Position numbers and translations under genes: made by a program
Part shown: piece after piece, positions 35,791 through 45,082 of the stretch
How positions within the stretch are numbered: position 1 is the stretch's first letter
Layout of the letters: every line of letters begins with the position of its first letter
Assembly (NCBI GenBank): GCA_009838645.1
Contig: VXRC01000047.1
Location: 1-64,000 of the forward strand
Direction: 5' to 3'
Source of the DNA: Gemmatimonadota bacterium
GTDB lineage: Bacteria; JAAXHH01
DNA: 64,000 nt
The notes under the pieces: generated by a model
What the model saw: only the letters and a program-made list of their open reading frames with translations
Told to the model about the DNA's origin: nothing
Databases searched by the model: none

Positions 35791-38085
35791 TTGAGAAAGA
35801 TACCGGGGTGGCGAGTGCTGTGCATGGCCGTGGTGTTTCTGCCGGCGGCATTCGGCGTCCACGCGTCGACGCCGGTCATCTGGAAACAGGCCGGCCACGG
35901 GGATTTTATAAGAGGTGAAACCCGGGGCGTTTCCATTACAGGCAAGGGCCGCCTGACCCTGTCACCGGTGCTGGATCTCGTTTTCGAGAGCGACGAGCCG
36001 CTGATCTGGAGTCTCGCGGCCGATTCCAGGGGAAACCTGTACGCGGGTACGGGAAACGACGGCAAGCTGTACCGGATCGAACCTTCGGGCCGGTCCGAGG
36101 TGTTTTTCGATGCGGACGAGCTGGAGAACCGCAGCGTCGTGATCGATCGGAATGACCGGGTCTACGCCGCCACTTTTCCCGATGGCCGTATCCACCGGAT
36201 CGACCCGGACGGGACGCACGCGGTGTTTTTCGATCCCGCGCAGGATGGCGGCATGAATGGCCCGGACGGCGACACGGGCGGCGGCAATGGAGATGGCCCG
36301 AGCGGCGGCACGAACTACATCTGGTCGCTGGCGCTGGACGCCGGGGGCAGGCTTTACGCGGGAACCGGTGAGCAGGGAAGGGTGTATCGAATCGACGACG
36401 ACGGCGGAGTACACCTGCTGGCCGAGCTGGAGGAGGCCCATGTGATGGCCCTGGCCGTGGATGGATCGGGCCGGCTCATTGCCGGGACCGAGCCGGGTGG
36501 AAGAGTCTACCGGATTTCGTCCGACGGCGCCATCTCGGTCCTTCATGATTCTCCCTACGGTGAAGTGAATACCCTTCTGGTGGGCGAAGAAGGCGCGATT
36601 TTCGCCAGCGCGCTGAGCGGGCCGCGTCGCGGTGCACGCGGCGGCCGGGCCGGATCGGCGGGCGCTTCGATGCCTCCGCCTTCCACTGGCGCGCCCGATG
36701 ATCCGGGCGGAGGTCCGATGCTCAACGCGGTTCAAGTGACCGCCGCGGCGGAGACCGCCGATCGCCCGTCCGTCGGTAATTTCGCCACGGGAGGCAGCGT
36801 CGTCTTCAGGATCGATCCGGACGGCCGGGTGGAGGAGTGGTGGCGGTCCCAGACGGACGTAGGCCTGTCGCTGGCGATTCGCGGGGATAACGAACTGCTC
36901 ATCGGTACCGGGTCGAGCGGCCGGCTATACAGTGTCCGGGAACGGGGCATCGGCACGCTGCTGAACGAACTGCAGGAGTCGCAGATCACGGCGCTGTCAC
37001 CGGACGCTTCGGACGGCGTAGTCGTGGCGACGAGCAATCGCGGCAACCTGTACCGCCTGCGTTCCACGCCGATGCGGGAAGGCGAGTACGAGTCCGATGT
37101 CCGTGATACCCGGGGCATGGCGCGGTGGGGCCGTATCCGGTGGGAGAGCGAACAGCCCCCCGGAACTTCGGTCCGCTTGTTCGCGCGGTCCGGCAATACG
37201 GATTCGCCGGACCAGACCTGGAGCGAATGGACCGGACCCTATACCGATCCGGAAGGGGAAGCCCTGGCTTGCCCACCCGCTCGCTACCTGCAGTGGAAGG
37301 CGGTCCTGGGCACGCAGAACGACGAAACCCCCACCGTCTCGTCCGTTTCGGCCTCGTACCTGACGCGGAACAATCCGCCCAGGGTGCATGCGGTCACGGT
37401 GTATGAGCCGGGGGTCTACCTGCGGGACGCCGCGCCGGGTCAGGTCGGGCAGTCCGCACAAACCGATCTCCCCCCGGGCATCGCCGCGCAGGTCGGCGGC
37501 CGGGGCAACGGTCGCGGCCAGAGCGCATCGTCCGGGACGCCCGCCTACCGGAAGGGCATGCGGGCGGTCGCGGTCCGGGCCAGCGATCCCGACGGGGACG
37601 GGCTGTCTTACGAGATCTATTTCCGGGGCGTAGCGGAAGAAATGTGGAAACTCCTGGAGTCGGAGCGGCGCACTCCTTCCTTTTCGTGGGATTCCGAGAC
37701 CTTTCCGGACGGCGAATACGTCCTTCGCGTCGTGGCCAGCGACGCCCCCTCGAATCCTCCGGACCAGGCCCTGGAAGCGGAATACTTGAGCGAACCCTTC
37801 CTGGTGGACAATACCGGCCCGCAGGTCACCCGGATCGACGTGTCGGGCGGCTTACTGTCCTTCATGGTCCGGGACGGCGCCAGTCCCCTGTACCGGGTCG
37901 AATACGCGATTGACGGAGGCGACTGGCGGGTGGTCCATCCCGAAGACGGCGTAACGGATTCGGAGACGGAGGCCTTCGAGATTACCCTGGACGGTCTTGA
38001 GTCTGGAGAACATACCCTCGCCATTCGCGCCAGGGACACGGCCAATAACACGGGAACGGGGAAACGGGTCGTTACCATTCCCTGA
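35791..38085 (+). CDS. Secreted beta-propeller protein
   Basis: 764 residues, TTG start with TAGGAG upstream and a signal peptide ending near GVHAS. Blade-like repeats cover about 45-430: LYAGTGNDGKLYRIEPSG, VYAATFPDGRIHRIDPDG, LYAGTGEQGRVYRIDDDG and similar, as in SMP-30/NHL or YncE-like propellers. A Gly/Pro-rich insert lies near 270-310. The C-terminal part (about 430-764) has fibronectin-like strands ending in DGLESGEHTLAIRARDTANN. The function is unknown. Its tight linkage to the S55 gene suggests a shared envelope role. Confidence 0.78.
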   Translation: MRKIPGWRVLCMAVVFLPAAFGVHASTPVIWKQAGHGDFIRGETRGVSITGKGRLTLSPVLDLVFESDEPLIWSLAADSRGNLYAGTGNDGKLYRIEPSGRSEVFFDADELENRSVVIDRNDRVYAATFPDGRIHRIDPDGTHAVFFDPAQDGGMNGPDGDTGGGNGDGPSGGTNYIWSLALDAGGRLYAGTGEQGRVYRIDDDGGVHLLAELEEAHVMALAVDGSGRLIAGTEPGGRVYRISSDGAISVLHDSPYGEVNTLLVGEEGAIFASALSGPRRGARGGRAGSAGASMPPPSTGAPDDPGGGPMLNAVQVTAAAETADRPSVGNFATGGSVVFRIDPDGRVEEWWRSQTDVGLSLAIRGDNELLIGTGSSGRLYSVRERGIGTLLNELQESQITALSPDASDGVVVATSNRGNLYRLRSTPMREGEYESDVRDTRGMARWGRIRWESEQPPGTSVRLFARSGNTDSPDQTWSEWTGPYTDPEGEALACPPARYLQWKAVLGTQNDETPTVSSVSASYLTRNNPPRVHAVTVYEPGVYLRDAAPGQVGQSAQTDLPPGIAAQVGGRGNGRGQSASSGTPAYRKGMRAVAVRASDPDGDGLSYEIYFRGVAEEMWKLLESERRTPSFSWDSETFPDGEYVLRVVASDAPSNPPDQALEAEYLSEPFLVDNTGPQVTRIDVSGGLLSFMVRDGASPLYRVEYAIDGGDWRVVHPEDGVTDSETEAFEITLDGLESGEHTLAIRARDTANNTGTGKRVVTIP

Positions 38086-38095
38086 GGAGGCGAAG

Positions 38096-38845
38096 GTGTC
38101 GGGTCATTCCAAGTGGAGCACGATCAAGCGGAAGAAAGAGCAGAAAGACGCCGCCCGCGGGAAGATCTTCACCCGGGTCATCAAGGAGATCACCATTGCC
38201 GCGCGGCAGGGCGGCGGATCGGTCACAAGTAACCCGCGGCTCCGGACGGCCGTACTCGCCGCAAAGGCGGAAAACGTGCCCCAGGCCAACATCGACCGGG
38301 CCATCGCGCGCGGCACGGGCGAGCTGGACGGCGTGCATTACGAGGAACTGGTCTACGAGGGCTACGGGCCGGCGGGGGTGGCGTTGCTGGTGGAAGCGGT
38401 GACGGACAACAAGAACCGCACGACGTCCGAGATGCGCCATGCCTTCACCAAGAACGGCGGGAACATGGGTGAGGCGGGCTGCGTGGCCTGGATGTTCGAC
38501 CAGAAGGGCACGATCGTGGTGGACAAGGACGGCGTCGACGAGGACGAGGTCATGATGGTCGCCCTCGACGCCGGCGCGGAAGACATCCAGGACGAGGGAG
38601 ATACCCTGGACGTGCTGACGGCAGTTTCCGATTTCGAGGCGGTCCGGGTCCAGCTCGAGGAGAGCGGCTTCGCCCCCCTGCGGGCGGAAATCGGCCGCAT
38701 CCCGCAGTCGACCGTGGCCGTCGCGGGTCAGGATGCGCAACAGCTTCTCCGGTTGATGGAGGTCCTCGAGGACCACGACGACGTCCAGCATGTATACGCC
38801 AATTTCGACGTGGACGACAAGGTGCTGGAGGAAATGAACGGGTAG
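38096..38845 (+). CDS. yebC: YebC/PmpR-family protein
   Basis: 249 residues. The typical N-terminus SGHSKWSTIKRKKEQKDAAR follows a GTG start with GAGGAGG seven bases upstream; an earlier in-frame ATG inside the previous gene has no site. The family is DNA-binding or, by recent work, acts on the ribosome at difficult proline runs. It is the first gene of a yebC-ruvCAB run, an order seen in many bacteria. Confidence 0.95.
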   Translation: MSGHSKWSTIKRKKEQKDAARGKIFTRVIKEITIAARQGGGSVTSNPRLRTAVLAAKAENVPQANIDRAIARGTGELDGVHYEELVYEGYGPAGVALLVEAVTDNKNRTTSEMRHAFTKNGGNMGEAGCVAWMFDQKGTIVVDKDGVDEDEVMMVALDAGAEDIQDEGDTLDVLTAVSDFEAVRVQLEESGFAPLRAEIGRIPQSTVAVAGQDAQQLLRLMEVLEDHDDVQHVYANFDVDDKVLEEMNG

Positions 38846-38854
38846 CGGGTATCC

Positions 38855-39373
38855 ATGATCATCCTCGGAATCGATCCGGGCAGCGTGATTACGGGATACG
38901 GCGTGATCGAGGCCCGGGGCAGGCAGTACCGGTTGCTGGACCAGGGCGTGTTGCGTCCGGGTTCGCGCAAGGCCCTCGCGGACCGGCTCAAGGTCATCTA
39001 CGACGGCCTGTGCGAGGTCATCGACCGGAACCACCCGGAACTGGTGGCCGTCGAGTCCACCTTCGGCGGCCGTTTCCCCAGGGCGGCCCTCGTACTGGGC
39101 CATGCCCGGGGCGTCGCCCTCCTGGCCGCGGCGAACCGGGGACTGCAGGTCTGGGAATACGCCCCGCGCGAAGTGAAATCGGCCATCGTCCGCGCGGGAG
39201 GCGCATCGAAGCAGCAGGTACAGTACATGGTCAGCGCGATGCTGAACCTCGACCGCGGCCCCGGCCGGGAACACCTGCCGGAGGACGCGTCGGATGCGCT
39301 GGCCGTCGCCATCTGCCACTATCACAGGGTAACCGGAGGGAACAAGGCGGTTGATCGCATTCATCGAAGGTGA
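38855..39373 (+). CDS. ruvC: Holliday junction endonuclease RuvC
   Basis: 172 residues. Acidic active-site residues are visible in LGIDPGSVITGYG (first Asp), VAVESTFGGRFP (Glu) and the C-terminal PEDASDALAVAICH (two Asp). Cuts Holliday junctions with RuvAB. Its end overlaps the ruvA start by 23 bases. Confidence 0.95.
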   Translation: MIILGIDPGSVITGYGVIEARGRQYRLLDQGVLRPGSRKALADRLKVIYDGLCEVIDRNHPELVAVESTFGGRFPRAALVLGHARGVALLAAANRGLQVWEYAPREVKSAIVRAGGASKQQVQYMVSAMLNLDRGPGREHLPEDASDALAVAICHYHRVTGGNKAVDRIHRR

Positions 39374-39959
39374 ACTGGTCGACAAGCAGCCCGACGCCAT
39401 AACGGTGTCCGTCGGCGGGATCGGCCTGCAAATGTTCGTCCCCCTTTCCACGCTTGAGGCACTGGGTCCCGCGCGTTCGCAGGTCCGCGTGGAAACGGTG
39501 CTGCATGCGCGGGAGGACGGCATGCAGCTCTACGGTTTCGCGACCGCGGAGGAGAAGCGCCTATTCGAGGTGCTGATCACCCTGCCCGGCATCGGTCCCG
39601 GCGTGGCCCTGAACATCCTCTCCGGCGCGACGGTCTCCGAGTTCACCGCGGCCATCATCAACGAAGACATCGGGAAACTGGTCTCGCTGCCCAAGATCGG
39701 CCGGAAGACCGCGCAGCGGCTGATCATGGAACTGCGCGACAAGCTGGCCGCCATGGATACCGGCGGAACGCAGCCGCTGCCCGTGGCTCCGGCGGGAGAG
39801 GCCCCCGAAGTGGACGACGCCATCACGGGCCTGGTTTCCCTGGGCCTCGATCATCCCGAAGCGCGCAGGCAGGTCATCCGCGTGCTGTCCGAAAGCGCGG
39901 AGACGCCCGTCGCGGAGGAAATCATCCGAACGGTGCTTAAAAATCAGAAAAGGCAATAG
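39351..39959 (+). CDS. ruvA: Holliday junction branch-migration protein RuvA
   Basis: 202 residues from a TTG start. OB-fold N-terminus IAFIEGELVDKQPDAITV, two helix-hairpin-helix motifs (ITLPGIGPGVALNILSG and LPKIGRKTAQRLIMELRDK), and a C-terminal three-helix domain that binds RuvB (about 155-202). It is followed immediately by ruvB. Confidence 0.95.
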   Translation: MIAFIEGELVDKQPDAITVSVGGIGLQMFVPLSTLEALGPARSQVRVETVLHAREDGMQLYGFATAEEKRLFEVLITLPGIGPGVALNILSGATVSEFTAAIINEDIGKLVSLPKIGRKTAQRLIMELRDKLAAMDTGGTQPLPVAPAGEAPEVDDAITGLVSLGLDHPEARRQVIRVLSESAETPVAEEIIRTVLKNQKRQ

Positions 39960-41009
39960 ATGGACGAACGGGACTTCCCGCTTACCGACCCCGACCGGCT
40001 CGATGAGGATGCCGAGTTCGACCGCGCGCTGCGGCCGGGCCGTTTCGATGAATTCCCCGGGCAGGAAAAGGCCAAGGCGGAGCTGCAACTCTACATCGAG
40101 GCCGCGAAGACCCGTGGCGAGAACCACATCGACCACGTGCTGCTCCACGGGCCGCCCGGACTGGGCAAGACCACGCTGGCCACCATTCTCGCCAACGAGA
40201 TGGGCGTGGAGATCCGTCAGACCGCCGGGCCGGTGCTGGACAAGCCGGCCGACCTGGCGGGCCTGCTGACCAACCTGCAGCCGGGAGACGTGTTCTTCAT
40301 CGACGAGATCCATCGCCTGAACCACGTGGTGGAAGAGCACATGTACGCTGCGATGGAGGATTTCAAGATCGACATCCTCGTGGACCGCGGACCGAACGCC
40401 CGTTCCCTCGCCCTCAACCTGGACCATTTCACCCTGGTGGGCGCGACGACACGCACGGGCCTGCTCACGGCGCCGCTCCTGGCGCGATTCGGGATCCCCA
40501 TCCGCCTCGATTTCTACACGCCGGACGAGCTTTACCTGATCGTTGCGCGGGCGGCGGAAATCATTGGCGTGGAGACCGACGAGTCCGGTGCGATGGAGAT
40601 CGCCCTGCGGTCCAGGGGAACCCCCCGGATCGCCAACCGGTACCTGAAGCGGGTGCGGGACTACGCCCAGGTCAAGCGTGACGGCCGCATCACCGGAGAG
40701 ACCGCGAAGGCCGCCTTCGAGATGCTGGGCGTGGACCACATGGGGCTGGACGACATGAACCGGCTGATCCTCACGACCATCATCGAAAAGTACGAGGGCG
40801 GTCCCGTGGGCCTGAACACGTTGGCCGTGGCCGTGGGCGAGGAGAGCGGTACGCTCGAGGAGGTGTACGAGCCCTTCCTCATCGTCCAGGGACTGATCAA
40901 GCGCACCCCCCGGGGCAGGGTGGCCACCGAGCTGGCGTACAACCACCTGGGATTCGCCGGACCGCCCGCGCCGCCCAGGCCGCAGGCCGGACTGTTCGAC
41001 AATCCGTGA
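39960..41009 (+). CDS. ruvB: Holliday junction branch-migration ATPase RuvB
   Basis: 349 residues. AAA+ motor with Walker [13 protein letters not shown], Walker [10 protein letters not shown], sensor [17 protein letters not shown] and a C-terminal winged helix (about 265-335). All motifs are canonical. Its end overlaps the queA start by four bases. Confidence 0.96.
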   Translation: MDERDFPLTDPDRLDEDAEFDRALRPGRFDEFPGQEKAKAELQLYIEAAKTRGENHIDHVLLHGPPGLGKTTLATILANEMGVEIRQTAGPVLDKPADLAGLLTNLQPGDVFFIDEIHRLNHVVEEHMYAAMEDFKIDILVDRGPNARSLALNLDHFTLVGATTRTGLLTAPLLARFGIPIRLDFYTPDELYLIVARAAEIIGVETDESGAMEIALRSRGTPRIANRYLKRVRDYAQVKRDGRITGETAKAAFEMLGVDHMGLDDMNRLILTTIIEKYEGGPVGLNTLAVAVGEESGTLEEVYEPFLIVQGLIKRTPRGRVATELAYNHLGFAGPPAPPRPQAGLFDNP

Positions 41010-42253
41010 ATCTTTCCGAATTCGACTATTCCCTGCCGGAAGACCTGATCGCCCAATACCCCGCCGAACCCCGCGACACGTCGAGGCTGATGGTGGTGCA
41101 CCGCGACGGCGGCGAGATCGAACACCGGACCTTCCGGGATATCGTCGACTACCTGGCCCCGGCCGACACGCTGGTGCTCAACCGGACGCGGGTGATGGCG
41201 GCCAGGCTCCGTGGTGTGCGGCTGGAAACCGGCGGCAGGGTTGAAGTCGTACTGATTCGCCCGTTCCGCCCGTTCCGCCCGTTCCCCGAAACCGAGCCCG
41301 CCGGCGCATCCGCACCCGCCGGCGCATCCACTCAAGCCCGCACATCCTCTCCAGCCCGCGTATCTGCGCAAGCGCGCGAAAACCGGCCGGCCCACAGTAT
41401 CGGACTCGACCACTGGGAAGCGCTGCTGAAACCGGGCGCACGGCTCGCGAAAGGGACGCGCCTGGAACTGGAGGGCGGCGTCCTGACCGCTACCGTGGAG
41501 GACGCCCCGGGGAAGGAGATTCGTCGCATCCGTTTCGAAGGGGACGCGGACGTGGTCCGGGTCATCGAGCAGGTGGGCCGCACGCCGCTGCCGCCCTACA
41601 TACGGCGCGCGCCGGACGCGGAGGACGCGAAGGACCGGGACCGCTACCAGACGGTTTACGCGGAGGAATACGGCGCCGTGGCCGCGCCTACGGCCGGACT
41701 GCATTTCACGGCGCCCCTGCTGGATCGCATCCGTTGGCGGGGCACGGCAGTGGTGCCGGTCCTGCTCCACGTCGGGCCGGGAACGTTCCAGCCGATCCGC
41801 GCCGCCGCCGTGGAGGACCACGAGATGGACGCGGAATACTACCGGGTGGAAGCGCGCCAGGCGGAAACGATCCAGCGCAGGCGGTCCAAGGGGCGGGTGT
41901 TCGCCGTGGGGACCACGACCGTGCGCGTCCTGGAGACAATTGCGGCGGGAAGCGGCAGCGCGGGAAGATCCGGGGGCGAGTCTAGGCCAGGCGGACCGGG
42001 CGGCGCAACCGAAGGGGCCGATTCCATACTCGAACCTTGCCGGTACGAAGGCCTTACCCGGTGTTTTATCTATCCTCCCTACGAGTTCAAGCTGGTCGAC
42101 GCGCTGCTGACGAATTTCCACCTTCCGAAATCGACGCTCCTGTTGCTGGTCAGCGCCTTTGCCGGCAGGGAGTTGATTCTTTCCGCGTACGAGGAAGCGG
42201 TCCGGGAGAAATACCGGTTCTACAGTTATGGCGACGCCATGCTGATCGTCTGA
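41006..42253 (+). CDS. queA: tRNA preQ1 ribosyltransferase-isomerase QueA, with insert
   Basis: 415 residues; E. coli QueA has 356. It transfers ribose from SAM to preQ1 in tRNA. Conserved segments include [56 protein letters not shown] and the C-terminal [21 protein letters not shown]. The extra length is mostly an insert at about 82-132, RPFRPFRPF then Ala/Pro/Ser-rich units, from 9-bp and longer tandem repeats, plus a Gly/Ser-rich insert at about 314-335. The reading frame is kept, so the enzyme is probably active. Confidence 0.93.
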   Translation: MNLSEFDYSLPEDLIAQYPAEPRDTSRLMVVHRDGGEIEHRTFRDIVDYLAPADTLVLNRTRVMAARLRGVRLETGGRVEVVLIRPFRPFRPFPETEPAGASAPAGASTQARTSSPARVSAQARENRPAHSIGLDHWEALLKPGARLAKGTRLELEGGVLTATVEDAPGKEIRRIRFEGDADVVRVIEQVGRTPLPPYIRRAPDAEDAKDRDRYQTVYAEEYGAVAAPTAGLHFTAPLLDRIRWRGTAVVPVLLHVGPGTFQPIRAAAVEDHEMDAEYYRVEARQAETIQRRRSKGRVFAVGTTTVRVLETIAAGSGSAGRSGGESRPGGPGGATEGADSILEPCRYEGLTRCFIYPPYEFKLVDALLTNFHLPKSTLLLLVSAFAGRELILSAYEEAVREKYRFYSYGDAMLIV

Positions 42254-42311
42254 GTTAATTCAAACAATTAAACATCAAAACTCTTTACTTTAACGTTTAT
42301 GCTCATATTTT

Positions 42312-42351
42312 ACTCATCGGAAACAGATGGCCATTTGATTATCCGATGAGT
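42312..42351. repeat. Perfect 10-bp inverted repeat in an AT-rich gap
   Basis: ACTCATCGGA (42312-42321) and TCCGATGAGT (42342-42351) with a 20-nt spacer that itself contains the palindrome ATGGCCAT. It lies in the 168-bp AT-rich gap between queA and the small membrane-protein gene. There is no U-tract, so an operator or mRNA hairpin is as likely as a terminator. Confidence 0.6.
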
Positions 42352-42421
42352 GCCGTACCCTATTGTTCGCGGCTGTCAAATCCGGCGCCGTTTCAGGCGG
42401 CCTTAACCAACGAGGGCGGAC

Positions 42422-42805
42422 ATGACCCTTGACGAGATCGGCGCGGCGGCCGCGTCCCGCGAGTATGTCGGCCTTATCGATCCCCTGGCAGATGCCATCA
42501 TCCTGGTTTGCGCCTTGCTGGCCATCTTCTTAACCTGGCGCGCCTGGAACCGGCGGCCCCCTATTGGCGCGGTTCCGACCACGCCCTGGCCTGGAGATAG
42601 TGCGGATTCCGCCCGAGACCAGGGCAATCCGGCCCGGGACCGGGGTCCGGTCCGTTTCCGCAAGATCCGTCGCGTCGAGGACGCCGTAAAATGGGCCCGC
42701 GCCATGCTGTGGCGTGCCTTTGTATTGGCGTTTTTCGTCGGGGCGATCCTCACGGCCGGAACCTCCGGAAGCCTGCTGGCCTGGTGGTATCTGGGCGGCC
42801 CCTGA
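42422..42805 (+). CDS. Small two-helix membrane protein, unknown
   Basis: 127 residues. Two hydrophobic helices (about 24-42, ADAIILVCALLAIFLTWRAW, and 96-122) flank a polar loop with the duplicated-looking GDSADSARDQGNPARDRGP. No family was recognised. No strong ribosome site precedes the ATG. It stands alone between queA and ispD. Downstream (42806-43011) is intergenic DNA with an AT-rich patch that may hold the ispD promoter. Confidence 0.5.
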   Translation: MTLDEIGAAAASREYVGLIDPLADAIILVCALLAIFLTWRAWNRRPPIGAVPTTPWPGDSADSARDQGNPARDRGPVRFRKIRRVEDAVKWARAMLWRAFVLAFFVGAILTAGTSGSLLAWWYLGGP

Positions 42806-43011
42806 TCCGGGGATGGAAGATCCTCGCGCCGGATTTTGAATCGATCCCCAAAATAACATTCAAATTCCTTCACGCGATCGCTTTAATTAGTATTCATTAG
42901 AGCAGGATCGTCGCAGAGCGCGTGAACGATCGTTTTTGCGGCTCGCAAATTGCACGCGTCCCCCGGCACCCGCGCCCGACGCTCGATTCGGCTCGGAAGG
43001 AGGCATTGCCG

Positions 43012-43710
43012 TTGAATTCGGTCATGGGCATCATACCCGCCGCCGGAACCGGCCTGCGCATGCGGTCGGTCGAGGAGAAACCGTATATCGCGATCGGCGG
43101 AAGGTCGATCCTGACCCATACCCTCGCCGTCTTCGAGGCGTGCCCGGCCGTGGATGGATACGTGCTGGTGGTTGAGCCCTCCCGGCAGACTTCGTGCATG
43201 GCACACCTCGCCGAGGCGGGCGGTGCCTATCCGAAGCTGGCCGGTGTGGTCGCCGGCGGAAGCACGCGCCAGGACTCGGTGTACCGCGGCCTGATGGCCC
43301 TTGACGAGGGCACCGGGTCCGTGCTGATTCACGACGCGGCGCGGCCCTGCGTCGAACAGGACGCGCTCGAAGCGTCCGTCCTCGGGGGCGCCAGGCACGG
43401 CGCCGTGATCTCGGCCACTCCGGCCACGGATACGATGAAGATTATCCGCGACGGCGTGGTCGAGGCGACACCGGACCGGTCGGCGCTCTGGCGGGCGCAG
43501 ACCCCGCAGACCTTCGCATACCGGATCCTGCGGTCGGCCCATGAACGGGCCCGCGAAGAAGGCTACGTGGGTACCGACGACGCCGAACTGGTGGAACGGG
43601 CCGGATACGTGGTGCGGGTGCTGGAGGGCAGTCCGGACAACATCAAGGTGACCACGGCGGAAGACCTGGAAATCGCCGAGCGCATATTACGGCGGCAGGG
43701 GCGGATCTGA
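43012..43710 (+). CDS. ispD: 2-C-methyl-D-erythritol 4-phosphate cytidylyltransferase
   Basis: About 232 residues from TTG 43012, eight bases after GGAAGGAGG; a TTG at 43006 is too close and an ATG at 42922 has no site. It makes CDP-ME in the MEP isoprenoid pathway. IIPAAGTGLRMR is the nucleotide-binding loop, followed by VVAGGSTRQDSVYRGL, LIHDAARPCV, and ALWRAQTPQTFAY. The downstream ispF encodes a later enzyme of the pathway. Confidence 0.95.
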   Translation: MNSVMGIIPAAGTGLRMRSVEEKPYIAIGGRSILTHTLAVFEACPAVDGYVLVVEPSRQTSCMAHLAEAGGAYPKLAGVVAGGSTRQDSVYRGLMALDEGTGSVLIHDAARPCVEQDALEASVLGGARHGAVISATPATDTMKIIRDGVVEATPDRSALWRAQTPQTFAYRILRSAHERAREEGYVGTDDAELVERAGYVVRVLEGSPDNIKVTTAEDLEIAERILRRQGRI

Positions 43711-43749
43711 CGGTGCGGCAACCGAAAACAGACGAACGGGGTATTGGAC

Positions 43750-44241
43750 ATGGATGACATTCGCGTGGGTACCGGTTACGACGTCCACGCCTTCGCGGAA
43801 GGCAGGCCCCTCGTGCTGGGCGGCGTGACCATTCCCCATGAACGCGGGCTGCAGGGCCACTCGGACGCGGACGTGCTGTCGCACGCCATTGGCGACGCTA
43901 TGCTGGGCGCGGCCGGGCTGGGCGATATAGGGACTCACTTCCCGGATACCGACGCCCGTTATCGCGGGATTTCCAGCCTCGTGCTGCTCCAACGGATTAT
44001 TGACGCACTGGGCGAATCCGGTTATACTGTAACGAATGTGGACGCCACCGTCGTCGCGGAACGTCCGAAACTGTCGCCTTTCGTGCCGCGGATGCGCGAC
44101 CGGATCGGCGAAGCCCTCGGACTCCCGGAAGACCGCGTGTCGATCAAGGCCACAACTTCAGAAAGACTCGGATTCACGGGACGGGAAGAAGGCATCGCGG
44201 CCCTCGCCGTGGTACTGATCCGTTCCGCTGACGGCGGGTGA
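43750..44241 (+). CDS. ispF: 2-C-methyl-D-erythritol 2,4-cyclodiphosphate synthase
   Basis: 163 residues. Metal ligands are in GTGYDVHAF and GLQGHSDADVLSHAIGDA; DIGTHFPDTD and ATTSERLGFTGREEGIAA complete the family signature. It lies 39 bases after ispD. The stop codon falls inside a 22-bp tandem duplication. Confidence 0.95.
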   Translation: MDDIRVGTGYDVHAFAEGRPLVLGGVTIPHERGLQGHSDADVLSHAIGDAMLGAAGLGDIGTHFPDTDARYRGISSLVLLQRIIDALGESGYTVTNVDATVVAERPKLSPFVPRMRDRIGEALGLPEDRVSIKATTSERLGFTGREEGIAALAVVLIRSADGG

Positions 44242-44278
44242 TTTGCGTTTTACGAGTGACGGCGGGTGATTTGCGTTT
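44229..44278 (+). repeat. 22-bp direct duplication spanning the ispF stop codon
   Basis: TGACGGCGGGTGATTTGCGT plus TT occurs at 44229-44250 and 44257-44278. The first copy contains the ispF stop codon and the second ends at the parA start, so the intergenic region is essentially a copy of the gene end. Confidence 0.9.
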
Positions 44279-45082
44279 ATGGGCAAGGTCATTTCGATAG
44301 CGAATCAGAAGGGCGGGGTGGGCAAGACGACGACGTCCGTCAACCTGTCCGCCTGCCTGGGCGTCGCGGAGAAGAAGACGCTGCTGGTCGACCTGGATCC
44401 GCAGTCGAACGCCACGTCGGGACTCGGCCTGCAGGACCGGACGCTGGACGTAACGATTTACGAAGTCCTGCTGGACGAGCGCGACATCGGGGAAGCCGTC
44501 CAGCAGACCGAGATCCCCGCGCTCCACGCCGTCCCGGCCCATCGACGGCTGGTCGGCGCCGAAATCGAGTTGGTATCGGCCATCGCCCGGGAACGGAAAC
44601 TGGAAGAGGCGATCAAGCCCATACGCGACGAGTACGAGTACATCCTGATCGATTGCCCGCCCTCCCTGAGCCTGCTCACCCTGAACGCCCTCACGGCGGC
44701 CGACTCGGTGTTGATTCCCATACAGTGCGAGTATTACGCCCTCGAGGGGCTCGGGCAGTTGCTCAATTCGATCCGGAAGATCCAGAAGCACCTGAACCGC
44801 AACCTGAAGATCGAAGGCATCCTCCTGACGATGTACGACAGGCGCCTCAACCTCTCGAGACAGATCGAGGTGGAAGCCAAGCAGTATTTCGCGGACAAGG
44901 TCTACCAGACCACCATCCCGAGAAACGTCCGGTTGAGCGAAGCGCCGAGTTTCGGGAGTCCGATTATCCTCTACGATATTCTCTCGTCTGGCGCGGAAAG
45001 CTATATGAATCTGGCCAGGGAGGTGATGGCCAATGGCAGCCAGGAAAGCGCTGGGACGGGGGCTGGAAGCGCTGATCCCTGA
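44279..45082 (+). CDS. parA: Chromosome partitioning ATPase ParA/Soj
   Basis: 267 residues. Deviant Walker A KGGVGKTTTSVNL, switch I LLVDLDPQSNATSGLG, switch II ILIDCPPSLSLLTLNAL. Dynamic ATPase that positions ParB-parS complexes on the nucleoid. It overlaps parB by 50 bases. No parS site (TGTTTCACGTGAAACA) was seen in the window. Confidence 0.95.
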   Translation: MGKVISIANQKGGVGKTTTSVNLSACLGVAEKKTLLVDLDPQSNATSGLGLQDRTLDVTIYEVLLDERDIGEAVQQTEIPALHAVPAHRRLVGAEIELVSAIARERKLEEAIKPIRDEYEYILIDCPPSLSLLTLNALTAADSVLIPIQCEYYALEGLGQLLNSIRKIQKHLNRNLKIEGILLTMYDRRLNLSRQIEVEAKQYFADKVYQTTIPRNVRLSEAPSFGSPIILYDILSSGAESYMNLAREVMANGSQESAGTGAGSADP

